A stretch of DNA of 50,023 bases, taken from Glycomyces dulcitolivorans (GTDB taxonomy: Bacteria; Actinomycetota; Actinomycetes; Mycobacteriales; Micromonosporaceae). Below, in pieces: positions 24,994 through 32,708 of the stretch. Both the position numbers and the translations under genes were made by a program. Position 1 is the stretch's first letter. Every line of letters begins with the position of its first letter. The notes under the pieces are model-generated. The model did not search any database, was not told the origin of the DNA, and saw nothing but the letters and a program-made list of their open reading frames with translations. The stretch covers positions 1-50,023 of the forward strand of contig NZ_QFRW01000324.1 in NCBI RefSeq assembly GCF_003265355.1, written 5' to 3'.

Positions 24994-25362
24994 TCAGTTG
25001 AGGTTCTGGATGTTGATCGTCTCGCCCTGGACGACCTTGCCGGGGCCGTCGCCGTAGAAGTTGTTCTGGAACATGACCTGCTGCCCGGCCTGGTTCACCT
25101 GCGTCACCTGGATCTTGCGGCCCGCGAGCGCTTCGAGCTGCGCCAGGAACGCCGGGTCGGCCGCGGCGGCCTCCTCGATGGCGGCGGCCAGGTCCGCGAC
25201 CGGCACGCGCCCGGTCTCGGCGCGCATGAGGACCGCTTCCTGCTTGTCGTCCTTGGCGAACCGGTCCTTGACGAACTTCCCGGCCGCGACGATGCCGCCC
25301 GCGGCCGCTTCGGCGAGCTTCCCCGCCGCGGCGGTGGCGATCGACAGGAGAATGGGGTCCAC
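24994..25362 (-). CDS. Bell-like small effector with C-terminal amyloid-type motif
   Basis: 122 aa. Residues 1-36 are a hydrophobic Ala/Gly-rich helical stretch (LLSIATAAAGKLAEAAAGG, then IVAAGKFVKDRFAK), helical acidic sequence follows to about 80, and the C-terminus (100-119) is NNFYGDGPGKVVQGETINIQ, a beta-prone Asn/Gln/Gly motif. A very similar motif opens the divergent NLR-like protein. In bacterial BASS systems, small Bell-domain proteins carry an amyloid motif at their C-terminus and are encoded beside NLRs with the same motif; the Bell part is thought to act on membranes. The start is a GTG at 25362 with GAGGAGG four bases upstream. The Bell assignment is by analogy and not proven. 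Confidence 0.75.
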   Translation of the reverse strand: MDPILLSIATAAAGKLAEAAAGGIVAAGKFVKDRFAKDDKQEAVLMRAETGRVPVADLAAAIEEAAAADPAFLAQLEALAGRKIQVTQVNQAGQQVMFQNNFYGDGPGKVVQGETINIQNLN

Positions 25363-25439
25363 GTGGCCTCCTCAGGTGTGCAGCGTCCAGCCTATTCCTG
25401 TGCGACCATATCCGCAGCCGTCGCAGCCCGGGAGCGCAG

Positions 25440-27431
25440 ATGACCGAGACCCCCTTCCCGCACAGCAACTACTGGGGCCGTGTGGGGAACGTCCTGAACG
25501 CCAACACCATGACCGTCACGCTCGACCCGCGCCCGCGGCCGAGCGAGGTCCCCGCCCCGACGCTCTGGTGGACCAACCATGAAGCCCTGCTCGACGGCAT
25601 CGTCCAGCTCTTCCGCGACGGTGCCCGCGGCGCCGTCGTCGTCCACGCCGGCCGCTTCCACGGGCTCTCCGCGTTCGCGTCCGAACTCGCCGCCCGCATC
25701 GACGACGAGCTGACCGGCGGCCACCGCTACATCGACCTGCGCGGCCTCACCGACTGGGACGCGCTCGAACTGTTCTTGCAGCGCAACGGCTTCCCGGTCG
25801 GCCCCGGCGCCGATCTGCCGTCGCTGACGAGCGCGTACCGCACCGTCGTCGGGAACCGCCGCGCCCTCGTCGTGGTCGACGGCGTCGCCGACCTCGGCAC
25901 GGCCAAGGTCTTCCGGCCCGCGAACGGCGTGTTCTACGTGGTGCTCAGCGAAGACCCCCTCCAGTCGTGGACCGAGGCGCGGCGTTTCAAGCTCCCGCCG
26001 CTCGAACGGGCCCACGCCGTCTCGATGCTCACCAAGATGGACCTCGGGCTCGACGCCGACACCGTCGGCGAGATCGCCGACTCGCTGCCGCGCCTGCCCG
26101 GCCTGCTGCGCGACGCGGCCGTCCTCGTCTCCCAAGGACTCCCGCTCGCCGAACTGGTCGACCTGGCCGGAGACGAGCAGCGGTTCTTCCTCGCCGCGTT
26201 CAATCTCCTGCCGCCGACCGCCCGGCGGTACTACCGGGTGCTCGCGGCACTCGGCGGCGGCGAACTCCAGCAGTGCATGCTCACCGGACTCGCCGGAACA
26301 CTCGGCGCCGATCCCGAAGCGCCGCTGCGGCAGCTGGAGACCCACCGGCTCATCGAGGAGCTCCGGCCCGGCGTCTGGCGCCTCCGCCTCGCCCCGCAGC
26401 CGCTCGACACCCCCGACCGGGGCGCGGACGCGCTCCCCGCCGACCTCGCCGACGGCGTCCGATTCACCACCCGCTGGCTGATCCGCCGCGCCCAACTCGC
26501 CGACCGGGCCTCCATGGGCAGGCGCACGCGGGCCGTCCCCGACCTCCTCGACCTCGAAGGCGCCGAGGACGACTGCCCCGGCTTCGACGGCCAGACCGAC
26601 GCCCGCGAATGGTTGACCGCCAACCGCCGGATGCTCGTGCGGCTCGTCCACTCCCCGAGCCGCCGCACCCCGCACGAAGCGGTCGCCCTCTGCGAAGCCC
26701 TGTGGGCCTTCTACTCCGGCGCCGCGCACTTCGATGAGGCCGCCGGATGCTACGAGACCGCCGTTGAAGCGGCCGAAGGCGACCCGTGGGCGCAGGTCCG
26801 CATGACCCAGCTCCTCGGCAAGTGCCTCGCGAACCTCCGCCGCTGGGAGGCCGCACTGGACGTCCTCCACCGGTCCCTCGACATGGCCGACCGCGACGGC
26901 GACCCCGTCCTGGTCGGCACCTCCCTCGAATTCATCGGCAGGACCCTCCACAAGGCCGGGCGCTCCGCCGAGTCGCTCGACTGGCTCGAACGGGCCGCCG
27001 CCAACGGCGTCATCGAAGCCGACGACCGCGCGATCGGCCTGCGCCGCTGGATGCTCGGCGACGCCCACCGGGCCCTCGGCGACCTTCCCCGGGCCGTCGC
27101 CGAATACCGCTCCGCGATCGAGCACCTCGACCGCGCCGAGGACATCCGGACCACGATCATCGTCATGATCGAACTCTCCTTCGCCGAACTCGCGACCGGG
27201 GACCCCGCCGCCGCGGCCCGCCTGGAGAGCGCCGTCGACTTCGCGAACGCCAAGCACCTCACCCGCTACGAAGCCGACGCCGCCCGCCGGTACGCCGAGC
27301 TCCTCGAAGCACCCGCGAAATCCTTCTGGCTCAAGCGGGCCGGCCGCCTCTACCGGGCCGAGGGCCACCCGGCCGCGGCCGAGATCGAGCAGGAGCTGAA
27401 CGCGTCAGGGCAGACGTTCGACGAGGACTGA
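25440..27431 (+). CDS. NLR-like (NB-ARC/STAND) TPR protein with degenerate P-loop
   Basis: 663 aa. Residues 9-29 hold an amyloid-type motif (SNYWGRVGNVLNANTMTV) matching the tail of the divergent small protein. An NB-ARC-like domain follows at about 45-330: the P-loop position reads VVVHAGRFHGLSAFASEL without GK[S/T], the Walker B strand is RALVVVDGVAD (D147), a sensor-like strand is VFYVVLSED, and a GxP-like LPRLPGLLRDAAVLVSQG precedes a winged-helix part. The C-terminal half (about 400-650) is tetratricopeptide-like, with EAAGCYETAVEAAEGD and WEAALDVLHRSLDMADRDGD repeats. NLRs use the repeats to sense a ligand and the motif to template the effector. The ATG at 25440 has GGGAG upstream. The 3' end overlaps the next gene by 27 bp, tail to tail. 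Confidence 0.82.
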   Translation: MTETPFPHSNYWGRVGNVLNANTMTVTLDPRPRPSEVPAPTLWWTNHEALLDGIVQLFRDGARGAVVVHAGRFHGLSAFASELAARIDDELTGGHRYIDLRGLTDWDALELFLQRNGFPVGPGADLPSLTSAYRTVVGNRRALVVVDGVADLGTAKVFRPANGVFYVVLSEDPLQSWTEARRFKLPPLERAHAVSMLTKMDLGLDADTVGEIADSLPRLPGLLRDAAVLVSQGLPLAELVDLAGDEQRFFLAAFNLLPPTARRYYRVLAALGGGELQQCMLTGLAGTLGADPEAPLRQLETHRLIEELRPGVWRLRLAPQPLDTPDRGADALPADLADGVRFTTRWLIRRAQLADRASMGRRTRAVPDLLDLEGAEDDCPGFDGQTDAREWLTANRRMLVRLVHSPSRRTPHEAVALCEALWAFYSGAAHFDEAAGCYETAVEAAEGDPWAQVRMTQLLGKCLANLRRWEAALDVLHRSLDMADRDGDPVLVGTSLEFIGRTLHKAGRSAESLDWLERAAANGVIEADDRAIGLRRWMLGDAHRALGDLPRAVAEYRSAIEHLDRAEDIRTTIIVMIELSFAELATGDPAAAARLESAVDFANAKHLTRYEADAARRYAELLEAPAKSFWLKRAGRLYRAEGHPAAAEIEQELNASGQTFDED

Positions 27432-29051
27432 GACCCGCTCCCCGCCGAACCCGACCGCGAACTCCCCTGAACCGGACCCGCCGTACAGCAGCGACGGCGC
27501 CAGATCGAGCACCCGCGGATCACCGCTGACCAGGTGCCGGCGCCCTTCGCCGAACACCACGGCCCGCCCCGGCGCGACCCGCACGCTCACCAGCGCACAC
27601 CCCGGATACGCCCCGAACAGCTCCGCAGCGATCCGATCCGCCTCGCCCTCAACGCGATCCGCGCCGTGCACGACGAACACCCGCGCCTGCCGCCGCAGCG
27701 CGTCCACCGGACACGAATCCCGCACCACCAGGTGACCGGCGCCGATCGGGGCCTCGAACACCGCGAAGCGCTCCACCCGCACCGCACCGCGGTCGAGCGC
27801 CGTGACCCGCGACGCCCAGGCCGACACGCCCGCGGAGTCCGGGACGACCACCGGCCGCGGCAGCAGCTCCAGCGCCGCGACGCCCTCCGGCTCCAACCTC
27901 AAGAGCCGGTACAGATGCGACCGGACCGACTCGGCGGCACCGCCCGACTCGTCCCACGCCGCTTCCAGCCATGCCTCTCGCAGACCTGCCGCACGCGCCC
28001 CCACCGGACGGTCCGCGGCCGCCCTGATCTGCGTCGCCGGATCGTCCCCGCGCCGCAGCCACCGGGCCGCCTTCCCGAACGCCTCCTGGGGCGTCCCCGG
28101 CGCCGTCTCGTCGAACCCGAACGCGCCCAGCAGGACCGGTATGCCGAGGTTCGCCGCGTACAGCGTCACCGACCCGTGGTCGCCGATCACGCAGTCCGCC
28201 GCGACCAGCAGCGCCCGCCAGCCCTCCTCCGGCGGCACCGCGATCAACCCGTTCCGCGTCAGCGGACGCAGCCAGGCCGCGAGGTTCCCGCCGTGATCGG
28301 CGTCGATGTTCGGATGCGGCACGTACGCCACCCGGAACTCATCGGCCGGAAGACTCGACAACAGCCGCCTCGGCAGGTCCCGGTCGGCGGCGGTGAGCGA
28401 ATGCGGCCCCCAGGTGGAGGACACGACCACGAGCCGCTGATGCGGTGCGACGCCGAGCGCCTCGCGGTAGGCGCGGCGCATCGGCCGGCTGATGCGGAGC
28501 CGCTCCATGCACAGGTCGCCGGTGACGGCGGCACCCGCAAGCGCCTCGGGGCAGTCCTCGGTGAGGCGCTCCACCGCCGCGGACCCGGGCATCGCCATGA
28601 ACGCGGGCAGTTCGCCCCCGGGGCCGACGAGATGCTCGCGTGCGGTTCCCGCCGCGCCCGAGAACCCGTCGCCGACGCGGTTGTACGTGGCGCCGTGGGG
28701 GAGCAGCGCCACCGGCGCCCCGGCCTCGTGGAGCTCGGGCCCGGCGCTGGCGGAGACGACGAGGTCGGGACGGGCGGCCGCGGCCCGCTTCCAGGGGACG
28801 AGCGGGATGCCGAGCGCGGTGGCCCGGCGCTCGGCGAGTTCGCGGCGGTCGGAGCCGTCGTTCAGGGCGTAGACGAGGCGGAGCCGGTGGTCGACGGCCA
28901 GCAGGGGTGCGAGGTCGAAGTGAAGGCGCGCAAGGGATTGCAGGGTCCGTCCGGCGAGGACGACGGTGCGGCTAACGCCCAATGCACCGGGGTCCGGGGT
29001 CCGGGGTCCGGGGTCCGGGGTCCGGGGTCCGGGGTCCGGGTTGTGCGGCAT
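27405..29051 (-). CDS. Putative CDP-glycerol glycerophosphotransferase-like protein
   Basis: Up to 548 aa. The body resembles GT-B-type glycerophosphotransferase-like enzymes: LLPHGATYNRVGDG, VVVSSTWGPHSL, VAYVPHPNI, EEGWRALLVAADCVIGDHGSVTLYAANLGIPVLL. The GDHGS segment and the pattern around it fit a donor-site fold. Substrate and acceptor are unknown and the family is uncharacterised. The start is in doubt: the frame begins at an ATG at 29051 and first runs through a heptamer repeat (PDPGPRT-type peptide), or translation starts at a TTG at 28982 after the repeat. Neither has a clear ribosome binding site. Convergent overlap with the NLR-like gene is 27 bp. Confidence 0.7.
   Translation of the reverse strand: MPHNPDPGPRTPDPGPRTPDPGALGVSRTVVLAGRTLQSLARLHFDLAPLLAVDHRLRLVYALNDGSDRRELAERRATALGIPLVPWKRAAAARPDLVVSASAGPELHEAGAPVALLPHGATYNRVGDGFSGAAGTAREHLVGPGGELPAFMAMPGSAAVERLTEDCPEALAGAAVTGDLCMERLRISRPMRRAYREALGVAPHQRLVVVSSTWGPHSLTAADRDLPRRLLSSLPADEFRVAYVPHPNIDADHGGNLAAWLRPLTRNGLIAVPPEEGWRALLVAADCVIGDHGSVTLYAANLGIPVLLGAFGFDETAPGTPQEAFGKAARWLRRGDDPATQIRAAADRPVGARAAGLREAWLEAAWDESGGAAESVRSHLYRLLRLEPEGVAALELLPRPVVVPDSAGVSAWASRVTALDRGAVRVERFAVFEAPIGAGHLVVRDSCPVDALRRQARVFVVHGADRVEGEADRIAAELFGAYPGCALVSVRVAPGRAVVFGEGRRHLVSGDPRVLDLAPSLLYGGSGSGEFAVGFGGERVSVLVERLP
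28987..29040. repeat. Heptamer tandem repeat (CCGGGGT)n
   Basis: Seven perfect copies of CCGGGGT (28987-29035) plus a five-base partial copy, at the 5' end of the glycerophosphotransferase-like frame. Seven is not a multiple of three, so a gain or loss of one copy would change the reading frame between the ATG at 29051 and the gene body. Confidence 0.95.
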
Positions 29052-29133
29052 GTTATCTGATCAACCTTCGGATATCCGTCTGTCTGCGGCGTGGCGCGTC
29101 GACTACGTTAGCGCGCACCGGACTGAAGAGGCG

Positions 29134-29727
29134 TCACATGCCGGCCGCGGCCGCGGCGGTCAGGTTCCACAGGGTGATCGCGTGGCCGCCGTGCTCGTAG
29201 CCGAGGGCGCCGATCGAGGCGGTGTCGATGGTGAGGTCGCGGCCGTCGCGGGCGGGCCGGCCGAGCCAGCGGGCCGCGGCGACGCGAAGGCTGTGCCCGT
29301 GGGCGACGAACGCGACGTCGCCCTGCACCAGCAGCGGCTCGGCCTCGGCCAGGGCCCGGTCGAGGCGGGCCGCGATGTCCTCCGCGGACTCGCCGCCGGG
29401 GCCCTTCCCGCCGTCGGTCCACAGCGACCAGTCCGGGTCCTCCGCGTGGATCTCCTCGCTGGTGCGGCCCTCGTAGTCGCCGTACGCCCACTCGGCCAGG
29501 TCCGGGATGACGGCCGTGACGGCGAGCCCGGCGAGGTCGGCGGTGACGAGGGCGCGCTTGCGCGGACTCGACCAGACCGCCGCGAAGCGCCGCGCCGCGA
29601 GCAGCGGCGCGAGCGCCTTCGCCTGCGACACGCCGTTCTCGGTGAGGTCGAGGTCGGTGACCGAGGTGTGCTGGCCCGAAGCGGACCAGGTCGTCTCGCC
29701 GTGGCGGATGAGCACGATCTCTCCCAT
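29134..29727 (-). CDS. Histidine phosphatase family protein
   Basis: 197 aa, phosphoglycerate mutase-like fold. The catalytic RHGE motif is at the N-terminus (IVLIRHGETTW), the second Arg/Glu group is in WSSPRKRALVTADL and LAEWAYGDYEGRT, and the later catalytic histidine is in FVAHGHSLRVAAARWLG. It removes phosphate from an unknown substrate (sugar phosphates or others). The ATG at 29727 follows a TAGGCT box by seven bases, so the mRNA is probably leaderless. It lies 39 bp downstream of egtD on the same strand. Confidence 0.9.
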   Translation of the reverse strand: MGEIVLIRHGETTWSASGQHTSVTDLDLTENGVSQAKALAPLLAARRFAAVWSSPRKRALVTADLAGLAVTAVIPDLAEWAYGDYEGRTSEEIHAEDPDWSLWTDGGKGPGGESAEDIAARLDRALAEAEPLLVQGDVAFVAHGHSLRVAAARWLGRPARDGRDLTIDTASIGALGYEHGGHAITLWNLTAAAAAGM

Positions 29728-29766
29728 GCCCGCCAGCCTAGTTCGGGGACGCGACCGGCACGCGCG

Positions 29767-30747
29767 TTAGACCGCTTCGGCGAGGAACACGCCCATGTAG
29801 CCGTGCTCGTCGGTCCAGGACGCGGACGGTTCGAACCCGGCGGCCCGCAGGTCGGCCTCCAGTTCGGCGGGCCGGAACTTCACGGAGATCCCGGTGCGGA
29901 TCTCCTCCCCGACGGTGAACTCCACGTCGAGGCCGAGCCCGGCGACGTCCACGGCCATCGGCTTCATCGCGCGCAGCCGCATGTCGACCGTCTCGGCGCC
30001 CGAGTCCCACACCGCGACGTGCTCGAAGTGGTCGGGCTCGAAGTCGGCGTCGAGGCGGTGGTTGAGCACGTGCAGGACGTTCCGGTTGAACTCGGCGGTC
30101 ACCCCGGCCGCGTCGTGGTAGGCGCCGAGGATGACCTCGGGGTCCTTGACGAGGTCGGCGCCGAGGAGGAACCGGTCGCCGGGGCGCAGGGCCTCGCGCA
30201 GGTCGGCCAGGAACTGGGCGCGCTCGGGGGCGGCGAAGTTCCCGAAGGTCCCGCCGAGGAACGCCACGAGCCGCGTGTCGTGGTGGTCGGGCAGGTGCGC
30301 GAGGTGGCGCGTGAAGTCGCCGACGATCCCGCCGAGGTACGCGTCCGGGTAGGCGGTGGCGAGTTCGAGGAGCACGTCCCGGACCTCGCCTTCGGCGACG
30401 TCGAAGGGCCAGAACGCGTCGAGGCGCCCGGCCGCGGTGAGCGCGTCGAGGACGGGCCGGATCTTCTCGGCCCGGCCCGCCCCGAGCTCGACGACCGAGA
30501 CGGGGCCGGTGCCGAGGGCCGCGGCGATGTCGGCGGCGCGGTCGCGCAGGACCGCGCGCTCGCTGCGGGTCTGGTAGTACTCCGGCTGCCTGGTGAGCTC
30601 GCCGAAGAGGGCCGACCCGCGGCCGTCGTAGTGGAGGCGCATGGGGAGGTGCTTGGGGCGCGAGGTCAGGCCGCGCCGGGCGTCGAGGCGGAGGCTCGCG
30701 TCGAGATCGTCGTCGTCGAGGCAGATCCGCAGTTCCGGTTGTGACAC
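29767..30747 (-). CDS. egtD: L-histidine N-alpha-methyltransferase
   Basis: Trimethylates histidine to hercynine with SAM, the first step to ergothioneine, a low-molecular-weight thiol of mycobacteria and other actinomycetes. 326 aa, usual length. Motifs: RGLTSRPKHLPMRLHYDGRGSALF at the N-terminus, the SAM-site VVELGAGRAEKIRPVLDAL, FLGGTFGNF, LLGADLVKD, YHDAAGVTAEFNRNVL and the terminal LRAMKPMAVDVAGL and DEHGYMGVFLA segments. The start is a GTG at 30747, six bases after a TAAAAT box, so leaderless. The other egt genes (egtA, B, C, E) are not adjacent, which is unlike the usual mycobacterial cluster. Confidence 0.94.
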   Translation of the reverse strand: MSQPELRICLDDDDLDASLRLDARRGLTSRPKHLPMRLHYDGRGSALFGELTRQPEYYQTRSERAVLRDRAADIAAALGTGPVSVVELGAGRAEKIRPVLDALTAAGRLDAFWPFDVAEGEVRDVLLELATAYPDAYLGGIVGDFTRHLAHLPDHHDTRLVAFLGGTFGNFAAPERAQFLADLREALRPGDRFLLGADLVKDPEVILGAYHDAAGVTAEFNRNVLHVLNHRLDADFEPDHFEHVAVWDSGAETVDMRLRAMKPMAVDVAGLGLDVEFTVGEEIRTGISVKFRPAELEADLRAAGFEPSASWTDEHGYMGVFLAEAV

Positions 30748-30799
30748 GAGTCCATTTTATGCCGCTCGTGTCCGAGTTACGGGAGAGTGAACCAGCCGG

Positions 30800-31696
30800 T
30801 CAGGGGGCGCCGGGGACGGTGCACGCCTGGGCGGCGATCTGGCTCGCGTACCGCAGGGCCGCCGCGATCACGGTGGCGTTGCCCCAGGACGGGAGCCGGT
30901 CGCGGGACATCCAGCCGGCGGAGGTGAGCCAGCCGAGGAGCCCCGAGGTGTAGGCGTCGCCGGCGCCGATCGCGTCGACGACGTCGACTTTCACGGCGGT
31001 CATCTCGGTGACGTGGTTGCGGTGGAACGCGACCGACCCGGCGTCCCCGAGCGTGACCACGACCAGTTCGGGCCCGAGGGCGAGCCAGTCGCGGGCGACC
31101 CGGTCGACGGGGACGCCCGGGTAGAGCTGCGCGAGGTCGCGTTCGGAGGCGCGCACGAGGGTCGACAGGCCCACGAGGCGCTCGGTGCGCTCGCGGACCT
31201 TCGCGGCCTCGCCCATGGCGCCGAGGCGGATGTTCGGGTCGAAGGTGACCGGGACGGACCCGCGGGCGCGGTTCACCCAGTGCTCGATGATGCGCGCGGA
31301 CGGCTCCAGGTAGGCCGCGAGCGACCCGAAGTGGACGAGGTCGACCGTGCCCGGGTCGGGCCTGGGCAGGGCCCGGCCCTCCCACGCGAAGTCGGCGGTG
31401 CCGGTGGTCCAGTAGTCGTAGTGCGCGGTGCCGTCGCCGTTGACGACGGCGAGGCCGAGCGTCGAGGGCAGTTCGGTCCGCTGGAGCCAGTCGCGGCGGA
31501 CCCCGGCGGAGATGTGGCGGCGCCAGACGCGGCGCCCGAAGTGGTCGCCGCCGACCGAGCCGACGAGGGCGGTGGGGATGCCGCGCTTGGCGAGGGCGAC
31601 GGCGGTGTTCGCGGGTCCGCCGCCGCAGGTGGGGCGGAGTTGGCCTTGAGGTGCGGGCACGAGGTCGATGACGTTCTCGCCTGCCACGAGGATCAA
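30800..31696 (-). CDS. PfkB family carbohydrate kinase
   Basis: 298 aa, ribokinase fold. The N-terminal sugar-binding signature GGGPANTAVALAKRG (about residues 25-39) and the C-terminal catalytic motif DAIGAGDAYTSGLLGWL (about 239-255, catalytic Asp in GAGD) are complete. It phosphorylates a sugar with ATP. Fructokinase-like use is plausible but the substrate cannot be read from the sequence. The start is a TTG at 31696, chosen because GGAAGGAG lies six bases upstream. It is divergent from the DUF4245 gene and 52 bp upstream of egtD. Confidence 0.9.
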   Translation of the reverse strand: MILVAGENVIDLVPAPQGQLRPTCGGGPANTAVALAKRGIPTALVGSVGGDHFGRRVWRRHISAGVRRDWLQRTELPSTLGLAVVNGDGTAHYDYWTTGTADFAWEGRALPRPDPGTVDLVHFGSLAAYLEPSARIIEHWVNRARGSVPVTFDPNIRLGAMGEAAKVRERTERLVGLSTLVRASERDLAQLYPGVPVDRVARDWLALGPELVVVTLGDAGSVAFHRNHVTEMTAVKVDVVDAIGAGDAYTSGLLGWLTSAGWMSRDRLPSWGNATVIAAALRYASQIAAQACTVPGAP

Positions 31697-31896
31697 CGGG
31701 GGCTCCTTCCGGTCGGGCGCGAGTGCCGCTGCGGAAAGGTTATTGCAGTGCCTGGGAGGCCCGGAAGTCGGATTCGCGCCTCGATGGCCGGACGCGTCCC
31801 GGTTCGGCGGTGGCGTCTGGCGGCACCCGGGACTCGTGGGCCACGCCGCGGCGGGGCGGTTCGGGGCCGCGCGGGGCGGTCGTTCAGGATGGGAGG

Positions 31897-32508
31897 ATGT
31901 CCAGCGAAGAGGTCAGGACCGGGGTCCAGGACGCCGGGGGCGATGTCGACGTCGACGAGGCGCAGGCCGAGGCCGAGGCGAACGCCGAGTCGGCGCGGTC
32001 GTCGCGTCCCAAGCCGCGGCGGATGCGCGACATGGCGATGTCGATGGCGGTCCTGCTGGTGCCGCTCGGCCTGTTCTACTGGGCGTGGAGCTGGCTCGCC
32101 GAGGACCGCCAGGTGAACGTGGTCGACACGGGCGAGAACTACGCGGCGGCCGCGGGCCTGGGCCTGCCGGCGATCGAGCCGGAGCTGACCGAGGACTGGA
32201 AGCCGATCTCGACGCACCTCGCCGCCGACGGCGAGACCACGACGCTGCGGACCGGCTGGTACTCGCCGGACGGCAACGGGCTCCAGATGTCGGAGACCAG
32301 CGGCGACGCGACCGAGGTCGACGAGGGCATCACCGGCGCCGGCACGCCGGTCGAGGCCGGCGGCATCGCGTGGGCCTCGTACGAGCTCGACTCGGGCGAG
32401 GCGTGGGTCGCCGAGATCGACGGCGTCACGGTCGTCCTCTCCGCCGAACCCGACGGCATCCCCGACCTCGACGGCCTCGCCGAAGGCGTGGCCGCCGCGG
32501 TCGGCTAG
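31897..32508 (+). CDS. DUF4245 family membrane-anchored protein
   Basis: 203 aa. An acidic cytoplasmic N-terminus (1-45) precedes one transmembrane helix (about residues 50-68, MSMAVLLVPLGLFYWAWSWL), and an extracellular domain follows with the DUF4245 pattern (W-x-P-I-S, then TGWYSPDGNGLQMSE, and a final GVTVVLSAEPDGIPDLDGLAEG). The function is unknown. The ATG at 31897 directly follows GGGAGG, and the frame is open further upstream without homology. DUF4245 genes commonly sit beside xseB in actinobacteria, as here. The stop codons of this gene and xseB overlap in CTAG. Confidence 0.85.
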   Translation: MSSEEVRTGVQDAGGDVDVDEAQAEAEANAESARSSRPKPRRMRDMAMSMAVLLVPLGLFYWAWSWLAEDRQVNVVDTGENYAAAAGLGLPAIEPELTEDWKPISTHLAADGETTTLRTGWYSPDGNGLQMSETSGDATEVDEGITGAGTPVEAGGIAWASYELDSGEAWVAEIDGVTVVLSAEPDGIPDLDGLAEGVAAAVG

Positions 32509-32708
32509 TCCTCGGATTCGGGCTGCGTGCGCGCCTGGAGGCGCTCGCGGGCGCCTTCGAGGTGCGACTGGCACAGGTCGGCGAGGGCCTCGCCGCGCTC
32601 CCAGAGCTTCAGCGACTCCTCCAGCGTGGCGCCGCCCGCCTCCAGGCGCTCGACCGTCGCCACGAGCTCGGCCCGGGCCTCCTCGTACGTCAACCGCTCA
32701 TCGCTCAC
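32505..32708 (-). CDS. xseB: Exodeoxyribonuclease VII small subunit
   Basis: 67 aa. Partner of XseA in single-strand exonuclease VII. The family core is complete: LTYEEARAELVATVERLEAGG, then LEESLKLWERGEALADLC. Its start overlaps the xseA stop (ATGA, 4 bp), so the subunits are co-translated. It lies downstream of xseA and convergent with the DUF4245 gene. Confidence 0.96.
   Translation of the reverse strand: MSDERLTYEEARAELVATVERLEAGGATLEESLKLWERGEALADLCQSHLEGARERLQARTQPESED

Noticed and set aside
28987-29040. Heptamer repeat as a CRISPR or iteron origin
   Set aside because: No spacers and no replication genes nearby; it is a simple tandem repeat.
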